A stretch of 35,696 nucleotides of DNA, from the NCBI GenBank assembly GCA_009663185.1, contig VJZX01000005.1, positions 1-35,696 of the forward strand. Reading direction: 5' to 3'. This stretch comes from Isoptericola halalbus (GTDB lineage Bacteria > Actinomycetota > Actinomycetes > Actinomycetales > Cellulomonadaceae). Of this stretch, positions 8,327-15,863 are shown in pieces. Position numbers and translations under genes: made by a program. A model generated the notes under the pieces. It was not told the origin of the DNA. It made no database searches and saw only the letters and a list, made by a program, of their open reading frames with translations. Every line of letters begins with the position of its first letter. The stretch's first letter is position 1.

Positions 8327-9631
8327 TCACACGGCTGCGTCGATGGAGCTCCGGACCTCGGCGATGAGCCCGTTCGCCGCGTCCAGCGGCTTCTGCCGCT
8401 CGAAGATGACGTCCTGGATGTAACGCTGCAGGATCGACTCGATGTCCGAGGCGCCGTTCGGGACGATCGTCGGCGCCTCGCCCACATGGGCCGTGCGCTG
8501 CTGGGCGAAGTCCGCGGCCTTGGCCTCCTCGGGCGTGAGCTTCTCGCTGATGTTATCGAGCGTCCGCGCGTTGGCCGGGATGCCGCGCTCGGTGCCGATG
8601 ATCGCGGTCGCCTCTGGGTCGTTGACCAGATAGTCGATGAGCAGCGCCGCCTCGGCGGGGTGCTCCGACGTGGAGGAGACCGACCAGTACATCCCAGGCT
8701 TGAAGTAGTCGTACTTCGTGGCGCCAGCGTCGGGGGTCGGCAGGGGCACCAGCTCGAGCTCGGCATCGATGGCCGCCGCGTAGGCCGTGATCAGGGTCGA
8801 CGGCGCGAAGATCGCCGCCGTCTTGCCGGTGGCGAAGGGCGTCTGGTCGAGCGGGAGGCCGAGGCTCTCGGCCGTGAGCGCCGCCGGCGCCGCCGCGCCG
8901 CTCGAGGTCCAGTCGAGCGCGAGCCGGAAGTAGTCGGCCAGCGTCTCTGGCTCGATCACGATGCCGTCCTCGGAGAACAGCTCGTCTCCGTGCTGGCGGG
9001 CGAAGAGCTGCAGGGAGAACTCGTTGTGGATGATGCCGGTGCCGTACGTGCCGGCCGGAGACTTCTCGGTGACCTCCTGGGCCCAGGCCCCGAACTCCTC
9101 CCAGCTCCACGTCGAGGTGTCGGGCAGCGGCGTGCCGAGCTCGCCGATCAGATCCATGTTCACCAGCAAGCCGGTCGAGGTGGTCGAGATCGGCATGGCG
9201 TAGAGGGTGTCGTTCCACGTGCCCATGCCCAGGACGGACTGGTGGTCCACGCCCGACGTCCTGAGCTGAGTCAGGGGGCCGAGGTCCGCGAGCCTGCCAC
9301 GCGAGGCGTACGAGGCGAGGTAGAGCTGGTCCATCTGGACGACGTCGGGCGGGCTGCCCTCCGCCGTGGCGGTGGCGAGCTTCTCCCAGTACTCGCTCCA
9401 GTCCGAGAACTCCGGCTCGATCGTGATGTTGGGGTACCTCTCCTCGAACAGGGTGACAACCTCCTGGGTGCGCTCGTGGCGGGCTTCGCCGCCCCACCAC
9501 ATGACGCGCAGGGTGACCGGCTTGTCACTGAGCTCGGTCGACGCCGTGGGCTGCGCGAGGCCGCAGGCGGCGAGGGCGAGGGCCGCGGCCGCGGCGACGG
9601 CGCCGGCGGCGGTACGGCGGATCGGGTTCAT
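8327..9631 (-). CDS. ABC sugar-transporter substrate-binding lipoprotein
   Basis: A 434-residue extracytoplasmic solute-binding protein of the family 1 (maltose/oligosaccharide) type. The signal peptide ends in a lipobox LAAC, with Cys23 the lipidated residue. Mature features include VTLRVMWWGGEARHER, LFEERYPNITIEPEFSDW, and the periplasmic-binding segment GSPPDVVQMDQLYLASYASRG, all usual for CUT1-type binding proteins. AGAGGA lies about 8 bases before ATG 9631. No permease or ATPase genes are adjacent; the next genes are two dehydrogenases, so the partner channel must be encoded elsewhere. Expression is presumably controlled by the LacI-type protein encoded just upstream through the paired operators at 9677-9702. 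Confidence 0.93.
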   Translation of the reverse strand: MNPIRRTAAGAVAAAAALALAACGLAQPTASTELSDKPVTLRVMWWGGEARHERTQEVVTLFEERYPNITIEPEFSDWSEYWEKLATATAEGSPPDVVQMDQLYLASYASRGRLADLGPLTQLRTSGVDHQSVLGMGTWNDTLYAMPISTTSTGLLVNMDLIGELGTPLPDTSTWSWEEFGAWAQEVTEKSPAGTYGTGIIHNEFSLQLFARQHGDELFSEDGIVIEPETLADYFRLALDWTSSGAAAPAALTAESLGLPLDQTPFATGKTAAIFAPSTLITAYAAAIDAELELVPLPTPDAGATKYDYFKPGMYWSVSSTSEHPAEAALLIDYLVNDPEATAIIGTERGIPANARTLDNISEKLTPEEAKAADFAQQRTAHVGEAPTIVPNGASDIESILQRYIQDVIFERQKPLDAANGLIAEVRSSIDAAV

Positions 9632-9676
9632 CAGGGGGTTCCTCTTGCTGCTCGTCGGCCCTCGTCTGGCCAGTGA

Positions 9677-9702
9677 TGATACGTATCACATGATACGTAT
9701 CA
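9677..9702. promoter_or_regulatory. Tandem LacI-type operators
   Basis: Two identical 12-bp perfect palindromes, TGATACGTATCA, at 9677-9688 and 9691-9702, centres 14 bp apart. With flanks they form a near-perfect 30-bp dyad (9675-9704) broken only at the central CA. The CG centre and A/T-rich arms are typical of LacI/GalR-family sites. They lie between the LacI gene and the binding-protein gene, directly downstream of the predicted -10 at 9705-9710, so bound repressor would cover the transcription start. Confidence 0.85.
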
Positions 9703-9704
9703 TC

Positions 9705-9734
9705 ATCGTGGCCGCAGGGTCCGCGGACTGTCAA
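9705..9734 (-). promoter_or_regulatory. Predicted promoter of the sugar-binding/dehydrogenase operon
   Basis: On the minus strand a consensus -35 TTGACA (9734-9729) is followed after 18 bp by CACGAT (9710-9705) as -10. The predicted start falls in the first operator palindrome, a standard repression geometry. It lies about 75 bp upstream of the binding-protein ATG. Confidence 0.6.
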
Positions 9735-9758
9735 GGGAAAGGCGAGATCGCTCTCCGG

Positions 9759-10763
9759 TCAGCCCCGCCCGAGCTCCCCGGTGGACTCCCGCCAGACGAC
9801 GCGGTGGAGCGGTGCGGCCGCCTCCGGTAGCGGCTCGCCGTGCAGCGTCGCCACAAGCTCACGCATGGCGCGGCGCCCGGCCTCGCGGAAGTCGACGTCG
9901 ACCGTGGTGAGCGTCGGCGTCGTGTACGAGCTGAACTCGGCGTCGTCCCACCCTGTGACGAAGAGGTCGCCCGGCACGGACCAGCCGCGCTCGGCCGCAC
10001 CGCGCAGGACTCCGAGAGCCAGGACGTCGCTGGCCGCGACGACGACGAGAGGTGGTGCGTCCTCGGGCAGCGAGAGCACGGCCTTGCGGCCGGTCTCCGC
10101 GTGCCACTCGCCGCTGAGCACGCCGAGCGACTCGACGCCGAGGCGGACGACGGAGGCGAGGTAGACGTCGCGGCGTGCGCGCGCGGAGGCGTACTGCTCG
10201 GGGCCGCCGACGTGTATGAACCGGCGGTGGCCGGCTGCGGCAAGCGTCGAGACGAAGACCTCGGCCAGGCTCGCGTCGGCGAGCTCGCCGACGCTGCGCA
10301 TCTGGTCGTCGAAGGCCGTCGCGGCCACGACCGGAGGTTCGCTCTCGCCCTGGCCGAGCGCCACAGGGAGCACGGGCACGAAGGTCAGGATTCCCTCGTA
10401 CTGGCCACCGGTCGCCAGCTCGAGCACCCTCTCGGTCCGGTCCTCCGCCGTTCCCTCGACGTTGTGGGTCTCCATGACGTAGCCCGCACCGCTCGCGACC
10501 TCGCCGGCCCCGGTGAGCATGCGGATCTGGTTGTCGATCGCGACGCCGGTGACGACGGCGAGCCGGCCCGAACGGCGCGTGCGCATGGACCGCGCGGCGA
10601 GGTTCGGGCGGTAGCCGATGGACGCGGCGACCTTCAGGACGTGCTCGCGGGTCTTGGCCGAGACCGTCCCCTTGCCCGTGAGCGCGTAGGACACGGTCGT
10701 CTGCGAGACCCCAGCGAGGCGCGCGACGTCGCGGCTCGTCGGCGGTGGGACTGACACGGTCAC
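9759..10763 (-). CDS. LacI-family transcriptional repressor
   Basis: A 334-residue regulator. The N-terminal HTH SRDVARLAGVSQTTVSYAL (residues 9-27) and hinge-helix segment (KVAASIGYRPNLAARSMRT) are classic LacI/GalR features, followed by a periplasmic-binding-protein-like sensor domain with the C-terminal WDDAEFSSYTTPTLTTVDVD motif. The GTG at 10763 is chosen because GGAGGA lies 4 bases upstream; the frame stays open further upstream but without coding character. The gene points towards the tandem operators, binding-protein and dehydrogenase genes, its likely targets. The ligand is probably the sugar or polyol handled by that unit. Confidence 0.93.
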   Translation of the reverse strand: MTVSVPPPTSRDVARLAGVSQTTVSYALTGKGTVSAKTREHVLKVAASIGYRPNLAARSMRTRRSGRLAVVTGVAIDNQIRMLTGAGEVASGAGYVMETHNVEGTAEDRTERVLELATGGQYEGILTFVPVLPVALGQGESEPPVVAATAFDDQMRSVGELADASLAEVFVSTLAAAGHRRFIHVGGPEQYASARARRDVYLASVVRLGVESLGVLSGEWHAETGRKAVLSLPEDAPPLVVVAASDVLALGVLRGAAERGWSVPGDLFVTGWDDAEFSSYTTPTLTTVDVDFREAGRRAMRELVATLHGEPLPEAAAPLHRVVWRESTGELGRG

Positions 10764-10834
10764 AACTTCCTCCGTTCGGTCGGCCTCCGCTTCATGCGTT
10801 GCACTCGTCCGGCCACCTGCCATCCTGTCTGCGC

Positions 10835-10895
10835 TACAGTGACCGCCACAACACAAGAACGGCCCGTATCGGAGGCGGCAACCTCCGACCGGGCC
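10835..10895 (+). promoter_or_regulatory. Promoter -10 and strong leader hairpin ahead of the HTH gene
   Basis: A TACAGT -10-like box (10835-10840) is followed by a long RNA hairpin: GGCCCG (10861-10866) pairs with CGGGCC (10890-10895), and CGGAGG (10870-10875) pairs with CCTCCG (10882-10887) around the loop CGGCAA. Small bulges separate the two stems. A second, smaller dyad (GAGTG...CACTC, 10907-10923) sits directly before the ATG at 10926. The arrangement suggests structured-leader or operator control of the gene at 10926. Confidence 0.6.
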
Positions 10896-10925
10896 TGACC
10901 ACCGAGAGTGATGTGAGCACTCCTG

Positions 10926-11414
10926 ATGGCTGCCGCCGAGAATATCAGCGCGCCCTCGACGCCGACGTCGAGCCCGGTGCGCCTCAACGCCCACGCGCCC
11001 CTGTGGCGCATCGTCGACGCCCTGGCTGCCTCCGGCTGGGGTGACCTGCGCGACGCCCCGCAGAGCGTGCGCACCTACCTCCTTGCCCTCGGGCGGCTGG
11101 GGGACCCGCGCTCCGGCATCGCCGAGGTGACCGACGCGCAGGTCGCCGAACGCGCCGGCCTGTCGGTGCGCACCATCATGCGAGCGCGGGCGTGGCTGCA
11201 GACCCGCGGCGTCGTCGTCATGCTGCGCCGCGGCGCTCGGCACGGCATGCGCGGCGTCGCGTCCCTGCTCTCGGTGACCAAGCGCGCGCTCGTCGCACTG
11301 CTGCCGCGCGCTCGGGCCGCGAAGGACGCGCGGGCCCGTGCCCGTGCCGCCCGACCGGGCGGTGCTCCCAACCTGACAGCGTGGCGCCTCGAACGATGCG
11401 CCCGCGATCGTTGA
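10926..11414 (+). CDS. Winged-helix HTH protein (replication- or plasmid-type regulator-like)
   Basis: A 162-residue protein. Residues about 40-110 are a winged helix: SVRTYLLALGRLGDPRSG, then DAQVAERAGLSVRTIMRARAWLQTRGVVVML, in which the AERAGLSVRTIMRA helix-turn-helix is clear. The C-terminus is highly basic (KDARARARAARPGG). This pattern is seen in plasmid or mobile-element HTH proteins and small regulators of actinomycetes. There is no good Shine-Dalgarno, and the start is preceded by a 35-nt leader hairpin and a small dyad at the ATG. The last 19 bases overlap the truncated antitoxin reading frame, so the C-terminus may have been rearranged. Confidence 0.65.
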   Translation: MAAAENISAPSTPTSSPVRLNAHAPLWRIVDALAASGWGDLRDAPQSVRTYLLALGRLGDPRSGIAEVTDAQVAERAGLSVRTIMRARAWLQTRGVVVMLRRGARHGMRGVASLLSVTKRALVALLPRARAAKDARARARAARPGGAPNLTAWRLERCARDR

Positions 11415-11527
11415 CCCATGCTCAGCTCCTCAGTGTTCTCGACCGATGGCAGGCGGACCCTGGCCTTCGAGACGATCTCGCCGCGCTCGGTGAGGAGTCG
11501 ACCGACGACCTCGGACCTATCGAGTGA
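11396..11527 (+). pseudogene. Phd/YefM-type antitoxin remnant (C-terminal part)
   Basis: The 43-residue frame from ATG 11396 contains SLTHAQLLSVLDRWQADPG and ends DDLAALGEESTDDLGPIE. This matches the C-terminal, toxin-neutralising part of actinobacterial Phd-type antitoxins, which end in a similar DLGP tail. The N-terminal DNA-binding half is absent: the preceding sequence in this frame is not Phd-like and is occupied by the 3' end of the HTH gene. The TGA overlaps the GTG of the PIN-toxin remnant (GTGA), the usual antitoxin-toxin coupling. It may still be translated as a mini-antitoxin, but autoregulation would be lost. Confidence 0.65.
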
Positions 11528-11914
11528 CGCGCGTCGAGCGTGGGCTGCTCGACACGAGCGTGTTCATCGCTCGGGAGAGCGGGCGCCCGTTCGATCGGGA
11601 GGCGCTCCCCGATGAGTCGTACGTCTCCGTGATCACGCGCGCGGAGCTCCAGGCCGGCGTCCTGGCGGCTCGCGACGCCGCCACCCGCTCTCGGCGCCTG
11701 GCCATGCTGATGCGATCGGGATCCTCGAGCTGCTGCCTGTCGACGCGGCGGCGGCGTCGCACTGGGCGACTTTGCGCGTGCAGCTCGCCGAGGGTGGCCG
11801 ACGCGCCAACGTCAACGACCCATCGCGCTGGCCAACGGTCTACCCGTGATCACTCAGGATGACGACTTCGACGTCCTTGCCGAGGTGGGATCCCTCCACG
11901 TGGCTCGGGTCTGA
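11524..11914 (+). pseudogene. vapC: VapC-type PIN-domain toxin, frameshifted
   Basis: The GTG at 11524 starts GLLDTSVFIARESGRP (first catalytic Asp) and continues to SVITRAELQAGVL (catalytic Glu). Near 11709 a one-base loss shifts the frame; the protein resumes as AIGILELLPVDAAAASHWAT and runs to GGRRANVND (third acid). Near 11820 about ten bases are missing, removing the usual WIAA helix start, and a third frame gives ALANGLPVITQDDDFDVLAE and ends at a TGA (11912-11914). All four acidic positions are recognisable but split across three frames, so no intact PIN nuclease is made. Sequence decay is recent, since each segment still reads cleanly. Confidence 0.85.
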
Positions 11915-11921
11915 CTCAGTG

Positions 11922-11941
11922 GGCGCCGCTCTGGCGGCGCC
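11922..11941 (+). terminator. GC-rich hairpin after the vapC remnant
   Basis: GGCGCCGC (11922-11929) and GCGGCGCC (11934-11941) form a perfect 8-bp stem with a 4-nt loop, 8 bp after the remnant's stop. There is no U-tract, which is common for actinomycete terminators. Confidence 0.5.
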
Positions 11942-12010
11942 GGCTCGCGATGAGTTCCGGCGTCGTGCAGCGTCTGTACCGACGACGACGCACCCGACCG
12001 AGGAGCCACG

Positions 12011-12877
12011 ATGAGCGAGCCCAAGACCCTCACCCTGGACGTGCCCGGCGCCGTCCTGACGTACGACGTGCGCGAGCCCGAGACGCCGGGGGACCACCTC
12101 CCGTTGTTCGTGCTCGGCTCGCCGATGGCGGCTGACGGCTTTGTGCAGCTTGCGGCCGAGCTCACCGACAGGGTGGTCATCACCTACGACCCCCGCGGCA
12201 CCGAGCGCAGCACGCTCGCCGCCTACGGTGAGGTGTCGACGCCGATCCACGCCGACGACTACCACCGCGTGGTCGAGGCGGTCGGCCTCGGGCCTGTCGA
12301 CGTCTTCGCCTCGAGCGGCGGTGCCGCGAACTCGCTCGCGTGGGTCGTCGACCACCCCGGCGACGTGCGCACCCTCGTCGCGCACGAGCCGCCGCTGACC
12401 GCGCTGCTGCCCGACCGCGACATCGCGCAGCGGGTGCAGGCCGACATCGTCGAGACGTACCACCGCGAGGGCTTCGGGCCGGCGATGGCCAAGTTCATCC
12501 AGCTCGTCATGTACCCGGCGCCGCTGCCCGCGGACTATCTCGACCAGCCCGTGCCCGACCCGGCGATGTTCGGCCTTCCGACCGAGGACGACGGGCGCCG
12601 CGACGACCTTCTGCTGGGCAAGAACATGGCCACCATGCCGCTCTTCGAGCCGGACGCCGATGCGTTGCGCTCCTCGCCGGTGCGCATCGTGGCGGCCGTG
12701 GGGGAGAAGGGCGGGGGCTCGCTGGCGCGCCGCGGCGGACTCGCGCTGGCCGAGCTGCTCGGCGTCGGGGCCGTGGTGTTCCCGGGTGACCACGGCGGGT
12801 TCGTGCGCAACGAGTGGTCGCCGGACAACGACCCGACCGCGTTCGCGGTCAAGCTGCGCGAGGTGCTGGCCGGCTGA
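12011..12877 (+). CDS. Alpha/beta hydrolase
   Basis: A 288-residue cytosolic hydrolase. Fold features include an HxPxFVLGSPM oxyanion-type strand, VVITYDPRGTERS after strand 4, and the nucleophile elbow FASSGGAA with Ser102. The probable catalytic His261 is in FPGDHGGF near the C-terminus. The start ATG 12011 has GAGGAG upstream with good spacing. Substrate unknown; small-molecule esterase or epoxide-hydrolase-like roles are typical. The last 86 bp (12792-12877) are repeated at 13550-13634, beyond the GNAT gene, so this 3' end was duplicated or displaced in the past. Confidence 0.88.
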   Translation: MSEPKTLTLDVPGAVLTYDVREPETPGDHLPLFVLGSPMAADGFVQLAAELTDRVVITYDPRGTERSTLAAYGEVSTPIHADDYHRVVEAVGLGPVDVFASSGGAANSLAWVVDHPGDVRTLVAHEPPLTALLPDRDIAQRVQADIVETYHREGFGPAMAKFIQLVMYPAPLPADYLDQPVPDPAMFGLPTEDDGRRDDLLLGKNMATMPLFEPDADALRSSPVRIVAAVGEKGGGSLARRGGLALAELLGVGAVVFPGDHGGFVRNEWSPDNDPTAFAVKLREVLAG

Positions 12878-12902
12878 CCTGCGCACGGGCGGGTTTGGCA
12901 AG

Positions 12903-13490
12903 ATGGTCGCCGTGCCCAGCCTGACCCGCCCGGAGCTCACGCTCGAGACGCTCGCTGCCGGTGACCAGCCGACGCTCGCCGTACCCGCGGTCGGGGCCGT
13001 CCTTCGCCCCTGGCGCTCGGGCGACGCGGCGGCCGTCCGCGCGGTCTATACAGACCCCGCGATCCGCCGCTGGCATGCACAGGCCCTGGACTCCGACGAC
13101 GAGGCGCGCGAGCTCGTCGAGCGCTGGCGGGCGGGCTGGAGCCGGTTGTGCGAGGCGAGCTGGGCTCTCGTGGATGGTTCGGACACCGTTCTGGGCCGCG
13201 TCGCCGTCAAGGTTGCCGACCCCGACGGCGTGGGCGAACTCGCCTACTGGACAGCGCCGGCGGCCCGAGGGCGCGGACTGTGTCCGGCGGCGGTCGACGT
13301 CGCCGCGCGGTGGGGTTTCGACGTCGGCTTCCACCGGCTCCAACTCGTGCACTCGGTAGAGAACCCGGCGTCGTGCCGGGCGGCACAGAAGGCGGGCTTC
13401 GAACCTGAGGCCGTTCGGAAGGAATCGGTGCTGCACGCCGACGGCTGGCACGACATGCACGTTCATGCCCGGATCGCCAGCCGCATCTGA
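12903..13490 (+). CDS. GNAT-family N-acetyltransferase (RimJ/RimL-like)
   Basis: A 195-residue acetyltransferase. The AVLRPWRSGDAAAVRAVYTD start, the central VAVKVADPDGVGELAYWTAPAARGRGL segment (acetyl-CoA pyrophosphate loop, ARGRGL) and VENPASCRAAQKAGFEPEA (the NxxS/AxK-GF signature of Rim-type GNATs) place it in the Acetyltransf_3 group. These enzymes acetylate protein N-termini, amines or antibiotics; the substrate is unknown. The ATG at 12903 lies 25 bp after the hydrolase stop. The gene sits exactly between the hydrolase 3' end and its displaced copy, so it may have arrived with that rearrangement. Confidence 0.87.
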   Translation: MVAVPSLTRPELTLETLAAGDQPTLAVPAVGAVLRPWRSGDAAAVRAVYTDPAIRRWHAQALDSDDEARELVERWRAGWSRLCEASWALVDGSDTVLGRVAVKVADPDGVGELAYWTAPAARGRGLCPAAVDVAARWGFDVGFHRLQLVHSVENPASCRAAQKAGFEPEAVRKESVLHADGWHDMHVHARIASRI

Positions 13491-13549
13491 CCGTTTCGGT
13501 CCGTCCCGACGCCAGACGGCGTCGAGGATTCGCCGGAGTCGACGGTGCT

Positions 13550-13634
13550 ACGGCGAGTTCGTGCGCAACGAGTGGTCGCCGGACAACGACCCGACCGCGT
13601 TCGCGGTCAGTTGCGCGAGGTGCTGGCGGGCTGA
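13550..13634 (+). pseudogene. Displaced copy of the alpha/beta hydrolase 3' end
   Basis: These 85 bp match 12792-12877 (the hydrolase C-terminus including its TGA) with one single-base deletion and about three substitutions. The deletion shifts the frame, so only EFVRNEWSPDNDPTAFAV reads correctly. The sequence on either side (13491-13549 and 13635-13688) shows no gene or repeat that I can recognise. The copy lies in the same orientation, 673 bp after the intact stop. Confidence 0.9.
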
Positions 13635-13688
13635 GATGTCTTCGACGTTCGCTCCGCTGTGCTTTCCGGCGATCCAAGGCGCCCCGGG

Positions 13689-14579
13689 CTACACGCGTGC
13701 TTGGAATTGCTCGTACCGCCAGGCCAGGTGATCCCGTGACGGCCTGTCGCTCCGCTTTGACGGCAGTGTCAGGTGGCGCTTATGCATCTCTTGGAGTCCG
13801 TGTTTCAGCATCGGCCCGTCGATCTCCTCGAGAAGGTCGAGCGCGATATGCACCGAGTAGTCCGGCGAGACTCCAAGCATGTTCTGGTCGTAGGCGGCGT
13901 GGTGGATCTTGCACAGGGACAGCCCGTTATTCACGGTGGGAGCACCGAGCTCGTGGCCGTCCGGCACAATGTGCGCCGCGTCGAGCAGCGACCCGTGCTT
14001 GAGCTCGCAGACCGCACATCGTGTCTCGTACGCAACCAGGACCCGGGTCCGAAACGCGGGCTGATGCAGTCGTTGCTTGGCGAGCCGGAGTGCGTACTGC
14101 CGCTGCGGGGCGGTGAGATATCGGACGTCCGGGATGAACGTGAACGACTCGTCGAGCGCGATGAGAAACTGACGGTTGTCCGGCTCGTCGTCGACGACGT
14201 AGACCGGCATGACCGGCGTGTAGATGTTCGGGACTTCCTTGCGGAAGAGGATGAGCGGTGAGCCGGACTCGAGCGCATTGCGAAGCTTCCGGTTGTCACC
14301 GGTCCACGGGTCGCCCTTGCGGTAGGCATAGTGGAGAAGTCCGTCCTCCGACTCGGTGTCGTCGTACGGGCCGTTCGCGGTACTGACGATCGAAAGCGTG
14401 GAGGCGAACGAAGCGGGGTTGCGGATGCCCCGGGAGTAATCGATGACGGGGATCTTCTTGCCGTCGATCTGGAACTCCAGGAGTTCGTCGCGATGGAGAA
14501 ACCCTCCGTTCAGGTCGGCGCGCTCGCGTACCCAGTCCATGATGCGAAGGCGCAGAGCGTTCTCAACGGCCGATTCCAT
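13689..14579 (-). CDS. HNH endonuclease, putative restriction-type (COG3440-like)
   Basis: A 296-residue protein in two parts. The N-terminal half contains GLLHYAYRKGDPWTGDNRKLR, then SPLILFRKEVPNIYTPVMPV, as in predicted restriction endonucleases with a PUA/SRA-like modified-DNA reader. The C-terminal half is an HNH_2-type nuclease: RCAVC (C188, C191), DAAHIVPDG (His203), NNGLSLCKIHHAAYD (N218, H226-H227). Such proteins are candidate type IV (modification-dependent) defence nucleases. No methyltransferase partner is nearby. Two 60-base lines I counted inside the gene (14161-14280) are 58-62% G+C, clearly below the surroundings, which suggests recent acquisition. It lies between the two displaced gene ends. 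ATG 14579 is the start; no strong Shine-Dalgarno. Confidence 0.82.
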   Translation of the reverse strand: MESAVENALRLRIMDWVRERADLNGGFLHRDELLEFQIDGKKIPVIDYSRGIRNPASFASTLSIVSTANGPYDDTESEDGLLHYAYRKGDPWTGDNRKLRNALESGSPLILFRKEVPNIYTPVMPVYVVDDEPDNRQFLIALDESFTFIPDVRYLTAPQRQYALRLAKQRLHQPAFRTRVLVAYETRCAVCELKHGSLLDAAHIVPDGHELGAPTVNNGLSLCKIHHAAYDQNMLGVSPDYSVHIALDLLEEIDGPMLKHGLQEMHKRHLTLPSKRSDRPSRDHLAWRYEQFQARV

Positions 14580-14681
14580 GCCCGAAGCTCACCAGATGCC
14601 GTCGAACCGGGCAAGCACCACCCGGGTGAATCGGCAACGCTGCGGTTCCCGTGCGCGGGCACTTCCGCTGACAATCGAAAC

Positions 14682-15533
14682 GTGCCGACGCCGCCCGACG
14701 ACCACCCTCGAAGCCCCAGCGGGCGGGTCCCGCAATGGGTGATCGACGAGGCTGCGCGGCGACCTGTCGCACCCCCCGACTGGCGCGCGTGGGATCAGCC
14801 GCCGATGGCAGGCCCGCGCACGGAGTTCCGCGCCCGCCGCAGGCATCCGGGGTTGCGCCTCATCGCCACCCTGTTGTCGGTTGCGCTGACCGTTGCGCTC
14901 TTGGGAAGGGTCGGCACCGGGCTGCCAGGTGCCTGGACGTCCCCCTGGATTGATCTGGCCGGGCAGTACGACGTGCCTGCCGACGTCCCGGCCCTCGCAG
15001 ACGCTGCCTACATGAGCGACGAGGGGCGTGCGATCTTCTACGACACGCGCCCGCAGCTCATCGACGCGCAACAGGTCGCCGACCTGTGCGAGAAGCCATA
15101 CTCCGAACGCCGCCAGGCTGATGAGCCGTCCTTGGAGATCGGGGGCTGCTACATCGGACTCGGCACCGGCGACGGAACCATCGTCTTGGCTGCGCCGGCA
15201 GACGCGCGGATCACACACGGCCTCGTGACGGTGGCGGCTCACGAGATGCTGCACGCGGCGTGGGACCGGATGCGCGTCCTCGAGAAGGAGGAGCTGGTTC
15301 CGCTGCTCGAGGCAGAGGTGGCCGCGCTCGATGCCGGCGACCCGATCCACGAGCAGATCAGCTGGTCGGTGGGCGATCAGGAGCGGGCGCGGCCGACGGA
15401 GCTCTTCGCATACGTCGGCACCCAGGTCTGGCGCGACGGCGGCCTCGACCCGCGCCTCGAGGAGGTCTACGGCCGCTTCATCAGCGACCGGGCCGGCCTG
15501 GTGGCCGTGTACAACGGCCGAGCCTTCGGGTGA
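14682..15533 (+). CDS. Membrane-anchored HExxH (zincin-like) protein
   Basis: A 283-residue protein with a cytoplasmic N-terminus rich in Pro and Arg, one membrane helix (residues about 58-77, LIATLLSVALTVALLG), and an extracytoplasmic domain. The domain carries VTVAAHEMLHAAWDRM, an HExxH zinc-binding motif at residues 187-191, preceded by GCYIGLGTGDGTIVLAAP with a Cys that could pair with the Cys of DLCEKPYSERR. A later Glu or His (e.g. in RARPTELFAYVG) could be the third ligand. This suggests a secreted-side metalloprotease or protease-like protein of unknown substrate. The GTG 14682 is chosen because GACAAT lies 6 bases upstream (leaderless). It is divergent from the HNH gene. Confidence 0.78.
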   Translation: MPTPPDDHPRSPSGRVPQWVIDEAARRPVAPPDWRAWDQPPMAGPRTEFRARRRHPGLRLIATLLSVALTVALLGRVGTGLPGAWTSPWIDLAGQYDVPADVPALADAAYMSDEGRAIFYDTRPQLIDAQQVADLCEKPYSERRQADEPSLEIGGCYIGLGTGDGTIVLAAPADARITHGLVTVAAHEMLHAAWDRMRVLEKEELVPLLEAEVAALDAGDPIHEQISWSVGDQERARPTELFAYVGTQVWRDGGLDPRLEEVYGRFISDRAGLVAVYNGRAFG

Positions 15534-15535
15534 GC

Positions 15536-15760
15536 GCCACAGCCCGGCCAGCTCCGCCATCCGCGCGAGACCGCCCGGCGCGTTCCGCTTCAGCCACGAG
15601 ACGACGTCGGCCACGTCCGCGCGTCCCACGACGCGCGGTTTCCGATCACCTGCATCGCCACCCAGTCGGTCGTCGTGTCGCTGTACGGGGTCGGCGGGCA
15701 CAGCGAGGTCTTCTCGGCGTCGTCGTAGCGCGTCGCCTCGACGAATCCCGCGAGCGCCGC
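15536..15760 (-). pseudogene. Displaced, truncated copy of the flavoprotein 3' end
   Basis: On the minus strand this stretch encodes AALAGFVEATRYDDAEKTSL, PTPYSDTTTDWVAMQVIGNRAS and, after an internal deletion of about 80 bp and in another frame, VADVVSWLKRNAPGG and ARMAELAGL. It matches the last 100 residues of the flavoprotein at 19208-20590 (same segments, few substitutions). The TAG stop of the intact gene has changed to TGG here. No 5' part exists: similarity ends abruptly at 15760. Same orientation as the intact gene, 3.4 kb further downstream in gene direction, with the ABC/DUF4097/regulator block in between. Confidence 0.9.
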
Positions 15761-15809
15761 AGATCGGGTGATCAGCCCAGATCCCCGCGGCCGGCCTGCC
15801 GAAGCGCCA

Positions 15810-15848
15810 CGAGGTGCCAGAGCCACCGATTGTGGCCCTGACACCTCG
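15810..15848 (-). terminator. Hairpin terminator after the ABC exporter operon
   Basis: 17-bp arms (15810-15826 and 15832-15848) with two mismatches and a 5-nt loop, 16 bp beyond the permease stop on the minus strand. Strong enough to act as a factor-independent terminator, although no U-tract follows. Confidence 0.65.
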
Positions 15849-15863
15849 CAGCCGGGGTGTGCT

